The notes under the pieces: model-generated
Seen by the model: only the letters and a program-made list of their open reading frames with translations
The model's database searches: none
What the model was told of the DNA's origin: nothing
In this document: positions 32,885 through 41,777 of the stretch, one piece after another
Position numbering within the stretch: position 1 is the stretch's first letter
Layout of the letters: the number at the start of each line of letters is the position of its first letter
Source of the DNA: Methylorubrum rhodesianum
GTDB taxonomy: Bacteria > Pseudomonadota > Alphaproteobacteria > Rhizobiales > Beijerinckiaceae
Reading direction: 5' to 3'
Assembly (NCBI RefSeq): GCF_014199985.1
Contig: NZ_JACHOS010000006.1
Coordinates: 62,001-126,000, forward strand
DNA length: 64,000 bases
Position numbers and translations under genes: made by a program

Positions 32885-33020
32885 CGTGTCTGGCCGTGTC
32901 CGGAGCCTCGGAATGTCGATCGCGAGCGACACCCGAGCGCCGAGCAGGCTCGCCGATAGGGTTCCCGCGATCGAGCGGTGCGCGCATCGTCACCGCCGCT
33001 CGCATTGTGGGAACGACGAA

Positions 33021-33051
33021 GACGAAAACGGCGCCTCCGGGCGGAGGCGCC
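33021..33051 (-). terminator. Rho-independent terminator of the carbonic anhydrase gene
   Basis: On the - strand a perfect nine-base stem GGCGCCTCC / GGAGGCGCC with a four-base loop is followed by GTTTTCG. It lies 30 bases after the carbonic anhydrase stop. Confidence 0.85.
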
Positions 33052-33080
33052 GCAGACCCGTCGCCGGGCGGCCGAAGCGG

Positions 33081-33767
33081 TTAGGCGCCGGTGCAGCTGA
33101 TCAGGGCGGAGGCGGCGAGCGTCTGCCCGTCGCGCTCGACCACGGAATGGAAGTCACCGGTCTTCGGATCACGGATGCGCAGTTCGCCGGTGACGATGCC
33201 GAAATGCGCGCCGTGCAGGTGCAGGCGGCCCACCTCGACGGCCTCGCGGATGAAGTCGAAGGTCATCAGGTTCTCGAGGCTCTGGCCGATCATCGCGTAT
33301 TCGAGGCGGGTGAGGAAACCCTCCTTCTCCGGGGTGTCGCCGGACTCGGCGAGCTTCTTCTTGGCCGGCTCGACCAGCGAGACCCAGCGGCCGATGAAGT
33401 TGCCCGAGGAGAGCGGGTCGGCACCGAGCCCGGCGGCCTTGATGCCGCCGCAGGTGGCGTGGCCGAGCACGACGATGTGCTTCACCTTCAGGGCCTGAAC
33501 CGCGAACTCGATCGCCGAGGAGGTGCCGTGATAGGCGGTGTCGCGCTCGGCGGGCGGGACGATGTTGGCCACGTTGCGGATCGTGAAGATCTGGCCCGGC
33601 CCGGTATCGAAGATCACCTCCGGGGCGACGCGGCTGTCGCAGCAGCCGATCAGCAGCACTTCCGGCTCCTGGCCCTCCTTGCCGAGCGTCTCGTACTTGC
33701 GCCGCTCGCTCGGCAGCCGCTCGCCGAGGAAGCTGCGATAGCCGTCGGTCAGAACCTGCGGAAACAT
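33081..33767 (-). CDS. Beta-class carbonic anhydrase
   Basis: A 228-residue protein. Zinc ligands are visible: C43 in IGCCDSRVAPE (with the D44-R46 dyad), and H103 and C106 in VLGHATCGGIKAA. It interconverts carbon dioxide and bicarbonate in the cytoplasm, supplying bicarbonate for carboxylases; in a methylotroph it could also serve the serine cycle's PEP carboxylase. It is a single-gene unit with its own terminator. Bicarbonate-type allosteric residues cannot be judged by eye. Confidence 0.95.
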   Translation of the reverse strand: MFPQVLTDGYRSFLGERLPSERRKYETLGKEGQEPEVLLIGCCDSRVAPEVIFDTGPGQIFTIRNVANIVPPAERDTAYHGTSSAIEFAVQALKVKHIVVLGHATCGGIKAAGLGADPLSSGNFIGRWVSLVEPAKKKLAESGDTPEKEGFLTRLEYAMIGQSLENLMTFDFIREAVEVGRLHLHGAHFGIVTGELRIRDPKTGDFHSVVERDGQTLAASALISCTGA

Positions 33768-34043
33768 GGGGGGTTATCCTTTCATCCTTGCCGTCTGAGG
33801 GACGCGCTTACCAAACGATCCGAGCCTCGACATCCATCCCCTTCGGCGGATGCGCTTGCGCACATCCTAAGCGGGCGCGTTCCCCTGGTGACCTCCCATG
33901 CTGGGGTCCCACAGTGGCATCCCATGGCACAGCCGACGGGGCCGGATCGGACACGATCCCGCCAGCGCCGGGCCGGGCGCGCCCGGCCCGCACGCATCGG
34001 TGCGCCGCGCCACGGATCGCGGCGGGCGTCCCGCGTGAGCGGC

Positions 34044-34583
34044 TCAGGCGTTCTGCCAGTCGAGGCGGACGGGCTGGTCCGGAACGTCGCCGGAGGCGAT
34101 TCGTTGCGCCAGCTCGGCCAGTCCGGCGGGCTCGATGCGCTCCGCCGAGGCGGCCAGTTCGGCGAGCGGCCACCAGCGGGTGCCGCGCACGGGGTTGTCT
34201 TCGGTCTCGGCCAGCCGGCTCGTGTCGACGGCATCGCTCGCGAGCCGGACCACGAAGTAGCGCTCGCGGGCCCAGCGCGGCTTGCGGAACAGGCGGAACG
34301 GCCCGTCGCAGACGGCGACGCAGGGACCGAGCGCCACGTCGGCGACGCCGATCTCCTCCGAGAGTTCGCGCCGGCACGCCACCTCGTGGCTCTCGCCCGG
34401 CTCCAGCCCGCCGCCGGGCATGAACCAGAAGCCGAGGGCCTCCGGATGGGCCGGATCGATCGGGCGCACGGCCTCGTACTCGATCAGGAGCAGCCGGTTC
34501 GAGGGGTCGAAGACCAGGGCGCGGGCGATGTCGCGGGTCGGCAGGTCTGCCTCGGGAAGATCCGCGTCGGGAAGGTCGGTCAC
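34044..34583 (-). CDS. Nudix hydrolase
   Basis: A 179-residue protein. The Nudix box is complete: GGGLEPGESHEVACRREL followed by SEEIGV near residues 56-79 (G-x5-E-x7-REU-x-EE-x-G-U). These enzymes cleave a nucleoside diphosphate linked to another group; FWFMPGGGLE and the Trp/Arg-rich segment (FRKPRWARERYFV) do not settle the substrate. The first 16 residues are a small repeat of Asp-Leu-Pro units (DLPDADLPEADLP). It lies upstream of the carbonic anhydrase gene, 276 bases away, and 41 bases downstream of the DUF429 gene, all on the same strand. Confidence 0.9.
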   Translation of the reverse strand: MTDLPDADLPEADLPTRDIARALVFDPSNRLLLIEYEAVRPIDPAHPEALGFWFMPGGGLEPGESHEVACRRELSEEIGVADVALGPCVAVCDGPFRLFRKPRWARERYFVVRLASDAVDTSRLAETEDNPVRGTRWWPLAELAASAERIEPAGLAELAQRIASGDVPDQPVRLDWQNA

Positions 34584-34624
34584 GGGCTCGGCTCCTCACG
34601 CACAAGTGACGGGGCGGGACAGGC

Positions 34625-35377
34625 TTACGGGCGCGCGACCGCCGGGACCGCGGGCGCCCAGATCACGATCGGCAGGCCATAGCTGTCGCGCTCGATCACC
34701 TTGGGAAGCGGCTCGGCGCGTCCGGCGGCGATGTCGCGGGCGACGACGAGGGCGGCCATGGCGTCGAGATGGTCGTCGGCGCCGACCCCCGGCTGCGGCC
34801 GCGAGCCGACCAGCGCCGCGGGCAGCCCGGCGGCGATCAGGAGCGCCCGGCGGGCGGCGAGGCCCTCGGCACGGGCCGGGCCCTTCTTGCCTGCGCTCAG
34901 GCGCCTGTCACCGTTGAGGCGGAAGAAGGCGACCTCCGGATGCACCTCGTGCAGCCGCGCGGCGAGATCGGGGCGCCCGCGCAGCAAGTCGTCGACCTCG
35001 CGGACGTAGCGCAGGATGTTCCAGCACTGGATCGAGGGCGCGAAGGGCGGCGCGGAGCCCGCCCGCGACAGCGCCTTGGCCGCGTCGTAGCTCGCGGCAT
35101 AGACCGCCGGGCGCGGCGGCACCGGGAAGACGCTGGACCGCCCCGCCCCGAGAAGCGCCCGCGCCGCCCGGTCGGCGGAACGCCCGCCGCCGCTCACCCG
35201 GTCGGGCAGGCCGATCGGCACGTCGATGCCGATGCAGGCCGGTGCCTCCGGTCCGTCGAGCAGGTCGATCACCCGCGGGACGCGGGTGCGGCGCCAGCGC
35301 GCCGGATCATCGAGATCGATCAGGGCGACCGCCCAGGCACCGCGGCACCCGTCCAGCCCCGCCACCCAGCGCGCCAT
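34625..35377 (-). CDS. DUF429 family protein (predicted RNase H-like nuclease)
   Basis: A 250-residue protein. It begins with VAGLDGCRGAWAVALID, the acidic first strand of an RNase H-type fold, has a second acidic block CIGIDVPIGLPD near residue 50, and later LHEVHPEVAFFRLNGDR and GADDHLDAMAALVVAR, where the aspartates could complete a metal site. DUF429 members are predicted nucleases, not proven. It is divergent to dut, with 96 bases between; the Nudix gene is downstream. The grouping of nucleotide-handling genes may be coincidence. Confidence 0.82.
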   Translation of the reverse strand: MARWVAGLDGCRGAWAVALIDLDDPARWRRTRVPRVIDLLDGPEAPACIGIDVPIGLPDRVSGGGRSADRAARALLGAGRSSVFPVPPRPAVYAASYDAAKALSRAGSAPPFAPSIQCWNILRYVREVDDLLRGRPDLAARLHEVHPEVAFFRLNGDRRLSAGKKGPARAEGLAARRALLIAAGLPAALVGSRPQPGVGADDHLDAMAALVVARDIAAGRAEPLPKVIERDSYGLPIVIWAPAVPAVARP

Positions 35378-35473
35378 CCGCTCGCCCTCGCCCGCCCCTT
35401 GCCCGCGATTGCTCCGGGCGGCCGCTTCGCCGAAAGCTCTTCCCGCACTCTCATCCGGACGTCGAGAAGCGCC

Positions 35474-35968
35474 TTGTCAGATTCCTCCCCGAAGGTCGGC
35501 CTCCACATCCTCGATTCCCGGCTCACCGGGTGGGGCTTTCCCCGCTGGGGCAGCGCGGCGGCCGCGGGGCTCGACCTGCATGCCTGCCTCGAGACGCCGC
35601 TGCTCCTGGAACCGCAGGCGCCGCCCGCGCTGATCCCGGCCGGCGTCTCGGTGCGGATCGCCGATCCCGGCTGGTGCGGTCTGGTCTTCGCCCGCTCCGG
35701 CCTCGGGCACCGGGACGGGCTGGTGCTCGGCAACGGCACCGGGGTGATCGATGCCGATTACGAGGGGCCGCTGATGATCTCCGCCTGGAACCGCAACCCG
35801 CCCGGCCGCGGCGCGGCGATCCGCATCGAGCCGGGCGAGCGCATCGCCCAGCTCGTCTTCACCCGCATCCTCCGGCCGGATTTCGAGATCCGGGAGGCCG
35901 GAGCGACGTCCGATGCGCCAGCCTCCGGACGCGGGCAGGGCGGCTTCGGCTCGACCGGCCGGCTCTGA
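35474..35968 (+). CDS. dut: dUTP diphosphatase (deoxyuridine triphosphatase)
   Basis: A 164-residue trimeric dUTPase. All five motifs are readable: AAGLDLHA (1), RSGLGHRDGLVLGNGTGVID (2 and 3, the latter with the catalytic aspartate), ADYEGPLMISAWNRN, GERIAQLVF (4), and GRGQGGFGSTGR (5, the flexible P-loop-like arm). It hydrolyses dUTP to dUMP, keeping uracil out of DNA. The start is the TTG at 35474; no ATG or GTG exists in frame close by. A uracil-DNA glycosylase-like gene lies 5 kb away. Confidence 0.92.
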   Translation: MSDSSPKVGLHILDSRLTGWGFPRWGSAAAAGLDLHACLETPLLLEPQAPPALIPAGVSVRIADPGWCGLVFARSGLGHRDGLVLGNGTGVIDADYEGPLMISAWNRNPPGRGAAIRIEPGERIAQLVFTRILRPDFEIREAGATSDAPASGRGQGGFGSTGRL

Positions 35969-36141
35969 TCGCGGCCTGTTCAGATCCGGCGCAGTCGCAT
36001 CCGACAACCCGAAGAGCAAGCTTGGCCATATCAAGTCTCTCCGGAAGTCCGGGCAAGTCCTGCGCAGAGAAAGGGCGGCGGGAGGATTGAACTCTTCCCG
36101 TCCTCCTCCGTTGGTTCCTCGCATCCCCCGCGAGACGAACC

Positions 36142-36342
36142 ATGGCCGCCCCTCACGACATCCTCGGCTTCTTCGAGCACCGCACCGACGGCGCCTGGGT
36201 CTGTGTCCGACCCTTCACGCTCAACACCCGCTCCACCCGGGTCGATATCCGCCGCGGCATGCGATTCGAGTACGGCCGGCGCGTCGGCGGCCTCGACCTC
36301 GCCGAATATCTCGAGCAGCTCGGCTCGCAGTTCGGCTCCTGA
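36142..36342 (+). CDS. Small hypothetical protein, 66 residues
   Basis: A compact 66-residue protein (HDILGFFEHRTDGAWVCVRP, then STRVDIRRGMRFEYGRRVGG and LDLAEYLEQLGSQFGS). It has a mixed strand-helix pattern, no signal and no motif I know. Its firm amino-acid composition and ATG start argue for a real gene. It converges with the chemoreceptor, 19 bases away. Confidence 0.6.
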   Translation: MAAPHDILGFFEHRTDGAWVCVRPFTLNTRSTRVDIRRGMRFEYGRRVGGLDLAEYLEQLGSQFGS

Positions 36343-36361
36343 TCGCCTTCCGACCCGTCCG

Positions 36362-38116
36362 TCAGAACCGATAGGCCGTGCGGCAGGCGCCCCAGGGCCG
36401 GCCCAGCACCCGGATCGGCGCATCGACCTCGCGCACGAGGATCCACTGGCTGCCGACCTCGCGCCGGTAGGATTGCACGGTGAAGGGCCGGGTCGAGCGT
36501 GAGGCGGTGATGCCGGTGCGGTCGTCGAAGATGCGCCGGTTACGGCAATGCGCGTTGTTCCAGACCGGATCGTCCGGCCGCTGCGGCTGCGACACCCGCG
36601 CATTGTGAACCGGCAGGAAGCCGTTGCGATCGCTCGGGATGCAGAACAGCATGCGCGGATCGGCCTGCAGCGGCGGCTCGATCAGCGGCGGCAGCAGGCG
36701 CTCCAGCGCGGGGACGGCCCGGGTGAGGAATTGCTGCGGGTCGGTGCCGGCGATCGGCTTGTAAGCCGTGTCGAACAGGATCTCCGGCGTCAGGCGTCCG
36801 GCCGCGATCTCCGACTCCATCACCGCCGCCATGCGATGGGCCACCTCCTGGGCGGTGGCGATCATCGGCGCGTAATCCGCCTCGACCTCAATCAGCGTCG
36901 CGGCCAGGGATGCTTCCGCCGCCGGAGCCAATTCCTCGAAGGCACAGTGCAGGCCCATGGGACTGACGCCGACGACCCGGACCGCGAGCGCCCCGATCCG
37001 CTCGATCTCGAGCGCGAGCCGCGCGCCGGGCTCGGCGCGCAGGCCCGGGATCGCCTCGATCAGGACGCCGCCCCGGCTCAGATCGATCGTCCGTCCGGTG
37101 GCGCCGGCGAGCGTCACGGCGCGCTCGACCGGGTAGCGGTCGAACCGGCGGCGGTCGCCGATCTCGGTCTGGCGGATCACCGCGACGAAGCGGCGCCCCA
37201 GCGCCTCGGTCTGAACCGAGGCGGCGGCACTGGCGCGCTCGGCCCGCTGGGCGAGCGCGTCCACGTCGGTGGCGGCGGCGGTCGCCGCGCTCGTGTCGCG
37301 GCTCACGCCCGAGACGAAGGCGGCCGCCTGCTGCGCCTCTTCGGCGAGCGCGCCGACGGTGGCGGCCTGATCGCCGGTGCCGCCGCGGACGGTGGCGAAG
37401 GCCGGACGCATCGCATCGACCGCCTCGGTCATGGCGGCGATCGCCGCGCCCGAGGCGTGGGCCCCCTCGCGCAGCCGGGCGATGCGGTTGCGCACGTCCG
37501 CCGCGGCGCGGCCCGTCTCGACGGCCAGCGCCTTGACCTCCCCGGCGACCACGGCGAAGCCGCGCCCCGCCTCGCCCGCGCGCGCCGCCTCGATCGTCGC
37601 GTTGAGGGCGAGCAGGTTGGTCTGCCGCGAGACCGCGGCGATGGTCTCGACGACGCTGGCGATCTCGTCGCCCGCCCGCTCCAGCTCGGCCAGCAGCGCG
37701 TGCGCCTCGACCGAACGGTCGGCCGCGGTCGCGAGGTGGTGGCCGGCCTGGTCCATGGCCCCGGCGATGCGCTCCGAGGTCGCGGAGAGGAGCCGGCTGG
37801 TATCGAGCATGCCTGCCGTCATGCCCGCCGCGCCCTCGGCGGCGGCGGCGAGCCGATCCATCCGCGACCGGATGAGGCTCACGCCCTCCCGCATGCGGCC
37901 GACTTCGTCGCGGGTGGTCCCGATCGAACCGCCGACCCCGTCGATCGCCGTCATCACGTCGGCCTCGACGACGTCGATCACGGCGCGGTCGGCGGCGCGG
38001 GCGGCTTGCTCCAGCGCCGGCGACAGGCTCGCGGGCGACGCCGCCGGCCCGGCCGCGGGCGGCTCGGCCGGGCCGGTTGGTGCGGCCTTGGCGGAGGAGC
38101 GCGAGAAGAAGCTCAT
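36362..38116 (-). CDS. Soluble methyl-accepting chemotaxis-type protein with a PilZ domain
   Basis: A 584-residue protein from ATG 38116, with no transmembrane segment. Residues 40-330 form a long coiled-coil signalling domain whose hairpin tip is readable as [20 protein letters not shown] followed by [15 protein letters not shown], the hallmark of MCPs. Next is a PilZ domain (about 345-430) with the c-di-GMP motif RRRFDRY...DLSRGG. The C-terminal 150 residues ([33 protein letters not shown]) resemble a sensory domain found in alphaproteobacterial receptors. It should link c-di-GMP level to the CheA pathway. No che genes are adjacent. Confidence 0.88.
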   Translation of the reverse strand: MSFFSRSSAKAAPTGPAEPPAAGPAASPASLSPALEQAARAADRAVIDVVEADVMTAIDGVGGSIGTTRDEVGRMREGVSLIRSRMDRLAAAAEGAAGMTAGMLDTSRLLSATSERIAGAMDQAGHHLATAADRSVEAHALLAELERAGDEIASVVETIAAVSRQTNLLALNATIEAARAGEAGRGFAVVAGEVKALAVETGRAAADVRNRIARLREGAHASGAAIAAMTEAVDAMRPAFATVRGGTGDQAATVGALAEEAQQAAAFVSGVSRDTSAATAAATDVDALAQRAERASAAASVQTEALGRRFVAVIRQTEIGDRRRFDRYPVERAVTLAGATGRTIDLSRGGVLIEAIPGLRAEPGARLALEIERIGALAVRVVGVSPMGLHCAFEELAPAAEASLAATLIEVEADYAPMIATAQEVAHRMAAVMESEIAAGRLTPEILFDTAYKPIAGTDPQQFLTRAVPALERLLPPLIEPPLQADPRMLFCIPSDRNGFLPVHNARVSQPQRPDDPVWNNAHCRNRRIFDDRTGITASRSTRPFTVQSYRREVGSQWILVREVDAPIRVLGRPWGACRTAYRF

Positions 38117-38233
38117 GCGCGCACGCTGCCGCACGTTCGTTAAAGTTGTGTTTCGACCGATCGGCTCAATCTTTCCGCATATTTTCCGCACGGGAGCGCG
38201 GGGTCGTGACCGGTGCGTCGGGCGCCGCCTGCG

Positions 38234-39019
38234 TCAGGCGCCGCCCCATTGCATGGTCAATCCGCCATCGACCACGAGGGTGTGCCCCGTCACGTAGTCC
38301 GAGTCCGCGCAGGACAGGTAGAGCGCGGCCCGGGCGATCTCCTCCGGCTGACCGGCGCGGTGCCAGGGGATCCGCTCGAGCGATTGTTCGAGCGTCTCGG
38401 TGTGCTCGAAGCGGTCGGCGGTCATCGGCGTCTCGATCAGGCCGGGGGCGATGGTGTTGACGTTGATCCGGTCCTCGGCGAGTTCCCGGGACAGGCTGCG
38501 GCAGAGCGAGCCGACGCCCGCCTTGGACATGCCGTAGGGTGCGCTGCCCGGGGTCGGCAGGTGCTGGGCGACCGAGGAGACGATCACGATCTTGCCGCCG
38601 GCGGGCTTTCCGTCCGCGGCGGCCGCGCGCCGCATGCGGATGAAGGCGCGGGCGCAGAACAGCGGCGCCATCAGGTTGACGCGCAGGATGCGCTCCAGCA
38701 CCGCGTCGTCCATCTCGGCGACCTCCATGCCGCCCATCGCCTGCCCGGCATTGTTGATCAGGATGTCGAGCGTGCCGAGATCGCGCGCAGCGGTGTCGAA
38801 GGTCCTGGCGACCGAGGCCGGATCGCCGACATCGTCCTGGATGACGAGCGCCCTGCGGCCGGCGGCCTCGACGCGGGCGGCGGTCTCGCCGATACCGGTC
38901 GCGTCGGTGTTGTAGGTGATCGCGACGTCCGCGCCTTCCTGCGCGAACAGGATCGCGGTCGCCCGGCCGATTCCGGAATCGGCGCCGGTGATCAGGGCCC
39001 GCTTGCCTTCGAGCTTCAT
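38234..39019 (-). CDS. Short-chain dehydrogenase/reductase (glucose 1-dehydrogenase-like)
   Basis: A 261-residue classical SDR. It has the cofactor loop TGADSGIGRAT near residue 10, NNAGQAM near 90, catalytic serine in IVIVSSVAQHLPT, YGMSK (Tyr and Lys) near 160, and the family tail SDYVTGHTLVVDGGL. The charged residues after the second strand do not settle NAD versus NADP. The substrate is unknown; sugar or alcohol oxidation is usual. It diverges from a TetR gene 235 bases away, which is the likely regulator. Confidence 0.9.
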   Translation of the reverse strand: MKLEGKRALITGADSGIGRATAILFAQEGADVAITYNTDATGIGETAARVEAAGRRALVIQDDVGDPASVARTFDTAARDLGTLDILINNAGQAMGGMEVAEMDDAVLERILRVNLMAPLFCARAFIRMRRAAAADGKPAGGKIVIVSSVAQHLPTPGSAPYGMSKAGVGSLCRSLSRELAEDRINVNTIAPGLIETPMTADRFEHTETLEQSLERIPWHRAGQPEEIARAALYLSCADSDYVTGHTLVVDGGLTMQWGGA

Positions 39020-39254
39020 GCGCACGTCCCATCTGCGGAAGGATTCGCCGTCCGATGGTGGCGCCGGAGGATCGCACCGGCCCGGCGGCCCCTCGGAAGG
39101 CATCGATTCCGGGGCAATCGAGGGGGGAGCGACCCGGTTCCGGGGCGTAAGCGGGGGCGTTGGAACGGCTTGCCCCTCTGGTGCTTTTTGAAGCCAACCG
39201 TTCGCATCGATCCGTTTTGACGCGGCCGGTGTCAAAGCTTAGGTACTGACGACG

Positions 39255-39881
39255 ATGTCCGCCGCCACGGCCCATATTCTTCCACCCTCCGACGAGATCG
39301 CCCCGACCACGCGCGATCGGATCGTCGAGGCGGCGGCCCGCTCGTTCCAGGATATCGGCTACCAGAAGACGACGGTCGCCGACATCGCCCGCACGCTGAA
39401 GATGAGCCCGGCCAACGTCTACCGCTTCTTCGAGTCGAAGAAGGCGATCAACGAGGCCGTGGTCGAGCAGCTGACCGGCGAGATCGAGGCGATGATCGCG
39501 GCCATCGCCGACGCGCCGAAGCTCGCCGCGCCCGATCGGCTCGCCGGGATCATCACGGCGCTCCACGACGATTGCCGCCGCCGTTTCGAGGCGCATCCGC
39601 GCGTCCACGAGATGGTCGAGGCCGCGATGAGCGAGAGCTGGGGCGTCTGCCAGGCGCATGTCGACCGCATCGGCGCCGTCCTCGCACGGGTGGTGGCCGA
39701 CGGAATGCGCGAGGGCGCCTTCACCGTCGCCGACCCGAAGAGCGCGGCGGCCTGCCTCCAGGCCGGGATCACCCGCTACTGCCATCCCATGCTGGTCGGC
39801 CGCCAACCCAACACGATCGATCCGCCGCTGCCGGTGATGATCGCCTTCCTGCTCGGCGCCCTGCGGCCGGCGGCCGCGTAA
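39255..39881 (+). CDS. TetR-family transcriptional regulator
   Basis: A 208-residue protein. The N-terminal helix-turn-helix is plain (TRDRIVEAAARSFQDIGYQK, then TTVADIARTLKMSPANVYRFFESK), and the rest is a helical ligand-binding domain (ending ITRYCHPMLVGRQPNT). The divergent SDR gene is the most likely target, together with its own promoter. TetR proteins usually repress and release DNA on binding a small molecule; the ligand is not evident. Confidence 0.9.
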   Translation: MSAATAHILPPSDEIAPTTRDRIVEAAARSFQDIGYQKTTVADIARTLKMSPANVYRFFESKKAINEAVVEQLTGEIEAMIAAIADAPKLAAPDRLAGIITALHDDCRRRFEAHPRVHEMVEAAMSESWGVCQAHVDRIGAVLARVVADGMREGAFTVADPKSAAACLQAGITRYCHPMLVGRQPNTIDPPLPVMIAFLLGALRPAAA

Positions 39882-39901
39882 GGCCGCCCGCCGCGACGCC
39901 C

Positions 39902-40246
39902 TTATTCCGACGCGGCGCCCGGCGTCGGCGCCGGCTCGGAGACGACGGGCTGCGGGCCGTCATAGCCCTCGATCACCAGGATGTCGGCCTCGGCCCCACC
40001 CTTCTGCAGGGCGCGGGCCGATTGGTAGAGATCGGAGTTCCAGCAGGCCAGCGCGTCCTCGTAGCTCGGGAACTCGACGACGACGTTGCGCGCCCGCGCC
40101 TGCCCCGCCACGGCCTCGAAGGCGCCGCCGCGCACGAGGAACCGCCCGCCGAAGCGGGCGAAGGCGGCGCCGTTGGCCGCCGCATAGGCCTTGTAGGCCT
40201 CCGCGTCGCTCACATCGACCCGCACGATCCAGTAGCCCCTGGCCAT
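39902..40246 (-). CDS. DUF1330 family protein
   Basis: A 114-residue alpha/beta-barrel-type protein: GYWIVRVDVSDAEAYKAYAA near the start, GGRFLVRGGAFEAVAGQARA, VVVEFPSYEDALACWNSDLY and ADILVIEGYDG. DUF1330 proteins have the dimeric ferredoxin-like fold; the function is unknown. ATG 40246 is one base after the pyrF stop on the same strand, so they are co-transcribed, but no pyrimidine role is known for DUF1330. Confidence 0.85.
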   Translation of the reverse strand: MARGYWIVRVDVSDAEAYKAYAAANGAAFARFGGRFLVRGGAFEAVAGQARARNVVVEFPSYEDALACWNSDLYQSARALQKGGAEADILVIEGYDGPQPVVSEPAPTPGAASE

Positions 40247-40247
40247 T

Positions 40248-40946
40248 TCAGGCACCCTCCATCTCGGCAATGATTCTCTGCGCGACCGCGCGGGGATCGT
40301 CCGCTCCGGTGATCGGGCGCCCGACCACCACGTGGTCGATGCCCGCCGCCCGGGCCTGCCCCGGCGTCATCACCCGCTTCTGGTCGCCGGCCTCCGCGCC
40401 CGCCGGGCGGATGCCGGGCGTCACGATCAGCCCCGACGGCCCGATCTTTCCACGCACCGCCCGCGCCTCCGCCGCCGAGCAGACGATCCCGTCGATGCCG
40501 ATCTGCACCGCCTGCTCCGCCCGGCGCGCGACGAGGTCGGCGACCGGCAGGGCGTAGCCGGCTTCCGCCGCGTCCGCGTCGTCGTAGGAGGTCAGCACCG
40601 TGACGGCGAGGATCTTCAGACCCGACGATCGCCCGCGCACGGCCGCGCGCATGGTCTGGGGATAGGCGTGCACCGTCAGGAAGGTCGCGCCCAGTGCGGA
40701 GGCCGAGCGCACGCCCTCCTCGACGGTGTTGCCGATGTCGTGGAGCTTGAGATCGAGAAACGTCTTCTTGCCCTCGTGCGCCAGCCGCGCGGCGAAGTCG
40801 AGCCCGCCCGCATAGGCCAGCCGGTAGCCGATCTTGTAGAAGGTCGCCGCATCGCCGATGCGCGCGACCAGCCGCTCGGCCGCCGCCACGTCGGGCAGGT
40901 CGAGGGCGACGATCAGGCGGTCGCGGGGGTCGGCACTCTGCGGCAT
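40248..40946 (-). CDS. pyrF: Orotidine 5'-phosphate decarboxylase
   Basis: A 232-residue TIM-barrel enzyme of the short bacterial class. [20 protein letters not shown] opens the barrel, and the catalytic tetrad lies in [13 protein letters not shown] near residue 62 (D-x-K-x2-D). Later, [10 protein letters not shown] and [12 protein letters not shown] bind the phosphate. It decarboxylates OMP to UMP, the last step of de novo pyrimidine synthesis. ATG 40946 was chosen as it gives the usual N-terminus; a longer frame adds unlike sequence. Confidence 0.95.
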   Translation of the reverse strand: MPQSADPRDRLIVALDLPDVAAAERLVARIGDAATFYKIGYRLAYAGGLDFAARLAHEGKKTFLDLKLHDIGNTVEEGVRSASALGATFLTVHAYPQTMRAAVRGRSSGLKILAVTVLTSYDDADAAEAGYALPVADLVARRAEQAVQIGIDGIVCSAAEARAVRGKIGPSGLIVTPGIRPAGAEAGDQKRVMTPGQARAAGIDHVVVGRPITGADDPRAVAQRIIAEMEGA

Positions 40947-41003
40947 CGGGCTCTCGTTCGAGGGATCAGCGGGTGGCAGCGATCCCCCCAAGCAGGGCGG
41001 CTG

Positions 41004-41633
41004 TCAACGCCGGAGGTCCATGGCCCGTGCCACCTCGGCCCGCAGCACCGGCAGAAGCTCCGCCTCGAACCACGGGTTCGTCCGCAGCCAGCCGTTGTTG
41101 CGCCAGGAGGGATGGGGCAGGGGCAGCACCCGCGGCCGCTCGGACGCTGCGAGGATGGCGCGCCAGCCCGCGACCGTCTCGGTGAGGCCGCCCGGCCGCG
41201 GCCCGAGATGCCAGGCCTGCGCGTACTGGCCGATCACCAAGATCAGGTCGAGGCGCGGTAGCCCGGCGAGGAGAGCGGCCCGCCAGGTCGGCGCGCATTC
41301 CCGCCGCGGCGGCCGGTCGCCGCCCTTGGCGTCGAGACCGGGGAAGCAGGCGCCCATCGGCAGGATCGCCACCCGCGCGGGATCGTAGAATTCCGCCTCG
41401 TCGAGCCCGAGCCACGTCCGCAGGCGCCGGCCGGACGGGTCGCTGAACGGGATGCCGCTGCGATGCGCCCGGTTGCCCGGCGCCTGACTCGCGATCAGCA
41501 GCCGCGCGGTGGCCGAGCCCTGCACCACCGGCCGCGGCTCGTGCGGCAGCGGCGCGCCGAAGAGGGGCGCGTCGCGGCAGAGCCGGCAGGCGCGCAGGCG
41601 GGCGGCGGTGGCGTCGAAGTCTTCGGCGGGCAT
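41004..41633 (-). CDS. Uracil-DNA glycosylase family protein
   Basis: A 209-residue protein. LIASQAPGNRAHRSGIPFSD resembles the GEAPGxxE...G.PF motif of family 4 and 5 uracil-DNA glycosylases, and LPLPHPSWRNN is the C-terminal HPS loop. Cysteines at LRACRLCRD and at MGACFPG...RRECAPTW are in the right order to hold an iron-sulfur cluster as in family 4, which I infer only from their placement. It may remove uracil from DNA or be a diverged relative. ATG 41633 gives the start. It is in line with pyrF, downstream of nothing in particular. Confidence 0.75.
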   Translation of the reverse strand: MPAEDFDATAARLRACRLCRDAPLFGAPLPHEPRPVVQGSATARLLIASQAPGNRAHRSGIPFSDPSGRRLRTWLGLDEAEFYDPARVAILPMGACFPGLDAKGGDRPPRRECAPTWRAALLAGLPRLDLILVIGQYAQAWHLGPRPGGLTETVAGWRAILAASERPRVLPLPHPSWRNNGWLRTNPWFEAELLPVLRAEVARAMDLRR

Positions 41634-41777
41634 GGCCTTGGAAATGGGGCGGGTCGGCCGGACGCGCGATGCGTCACCGCGCCCAGCCCGCACGGACAAG
41701 CGCGGGATCGCCCACACAAGCTTGGCACGAATCGCGCCGGCCCTACCTCACCTTGTGCGCGCACCTCCGGCGCGCCG

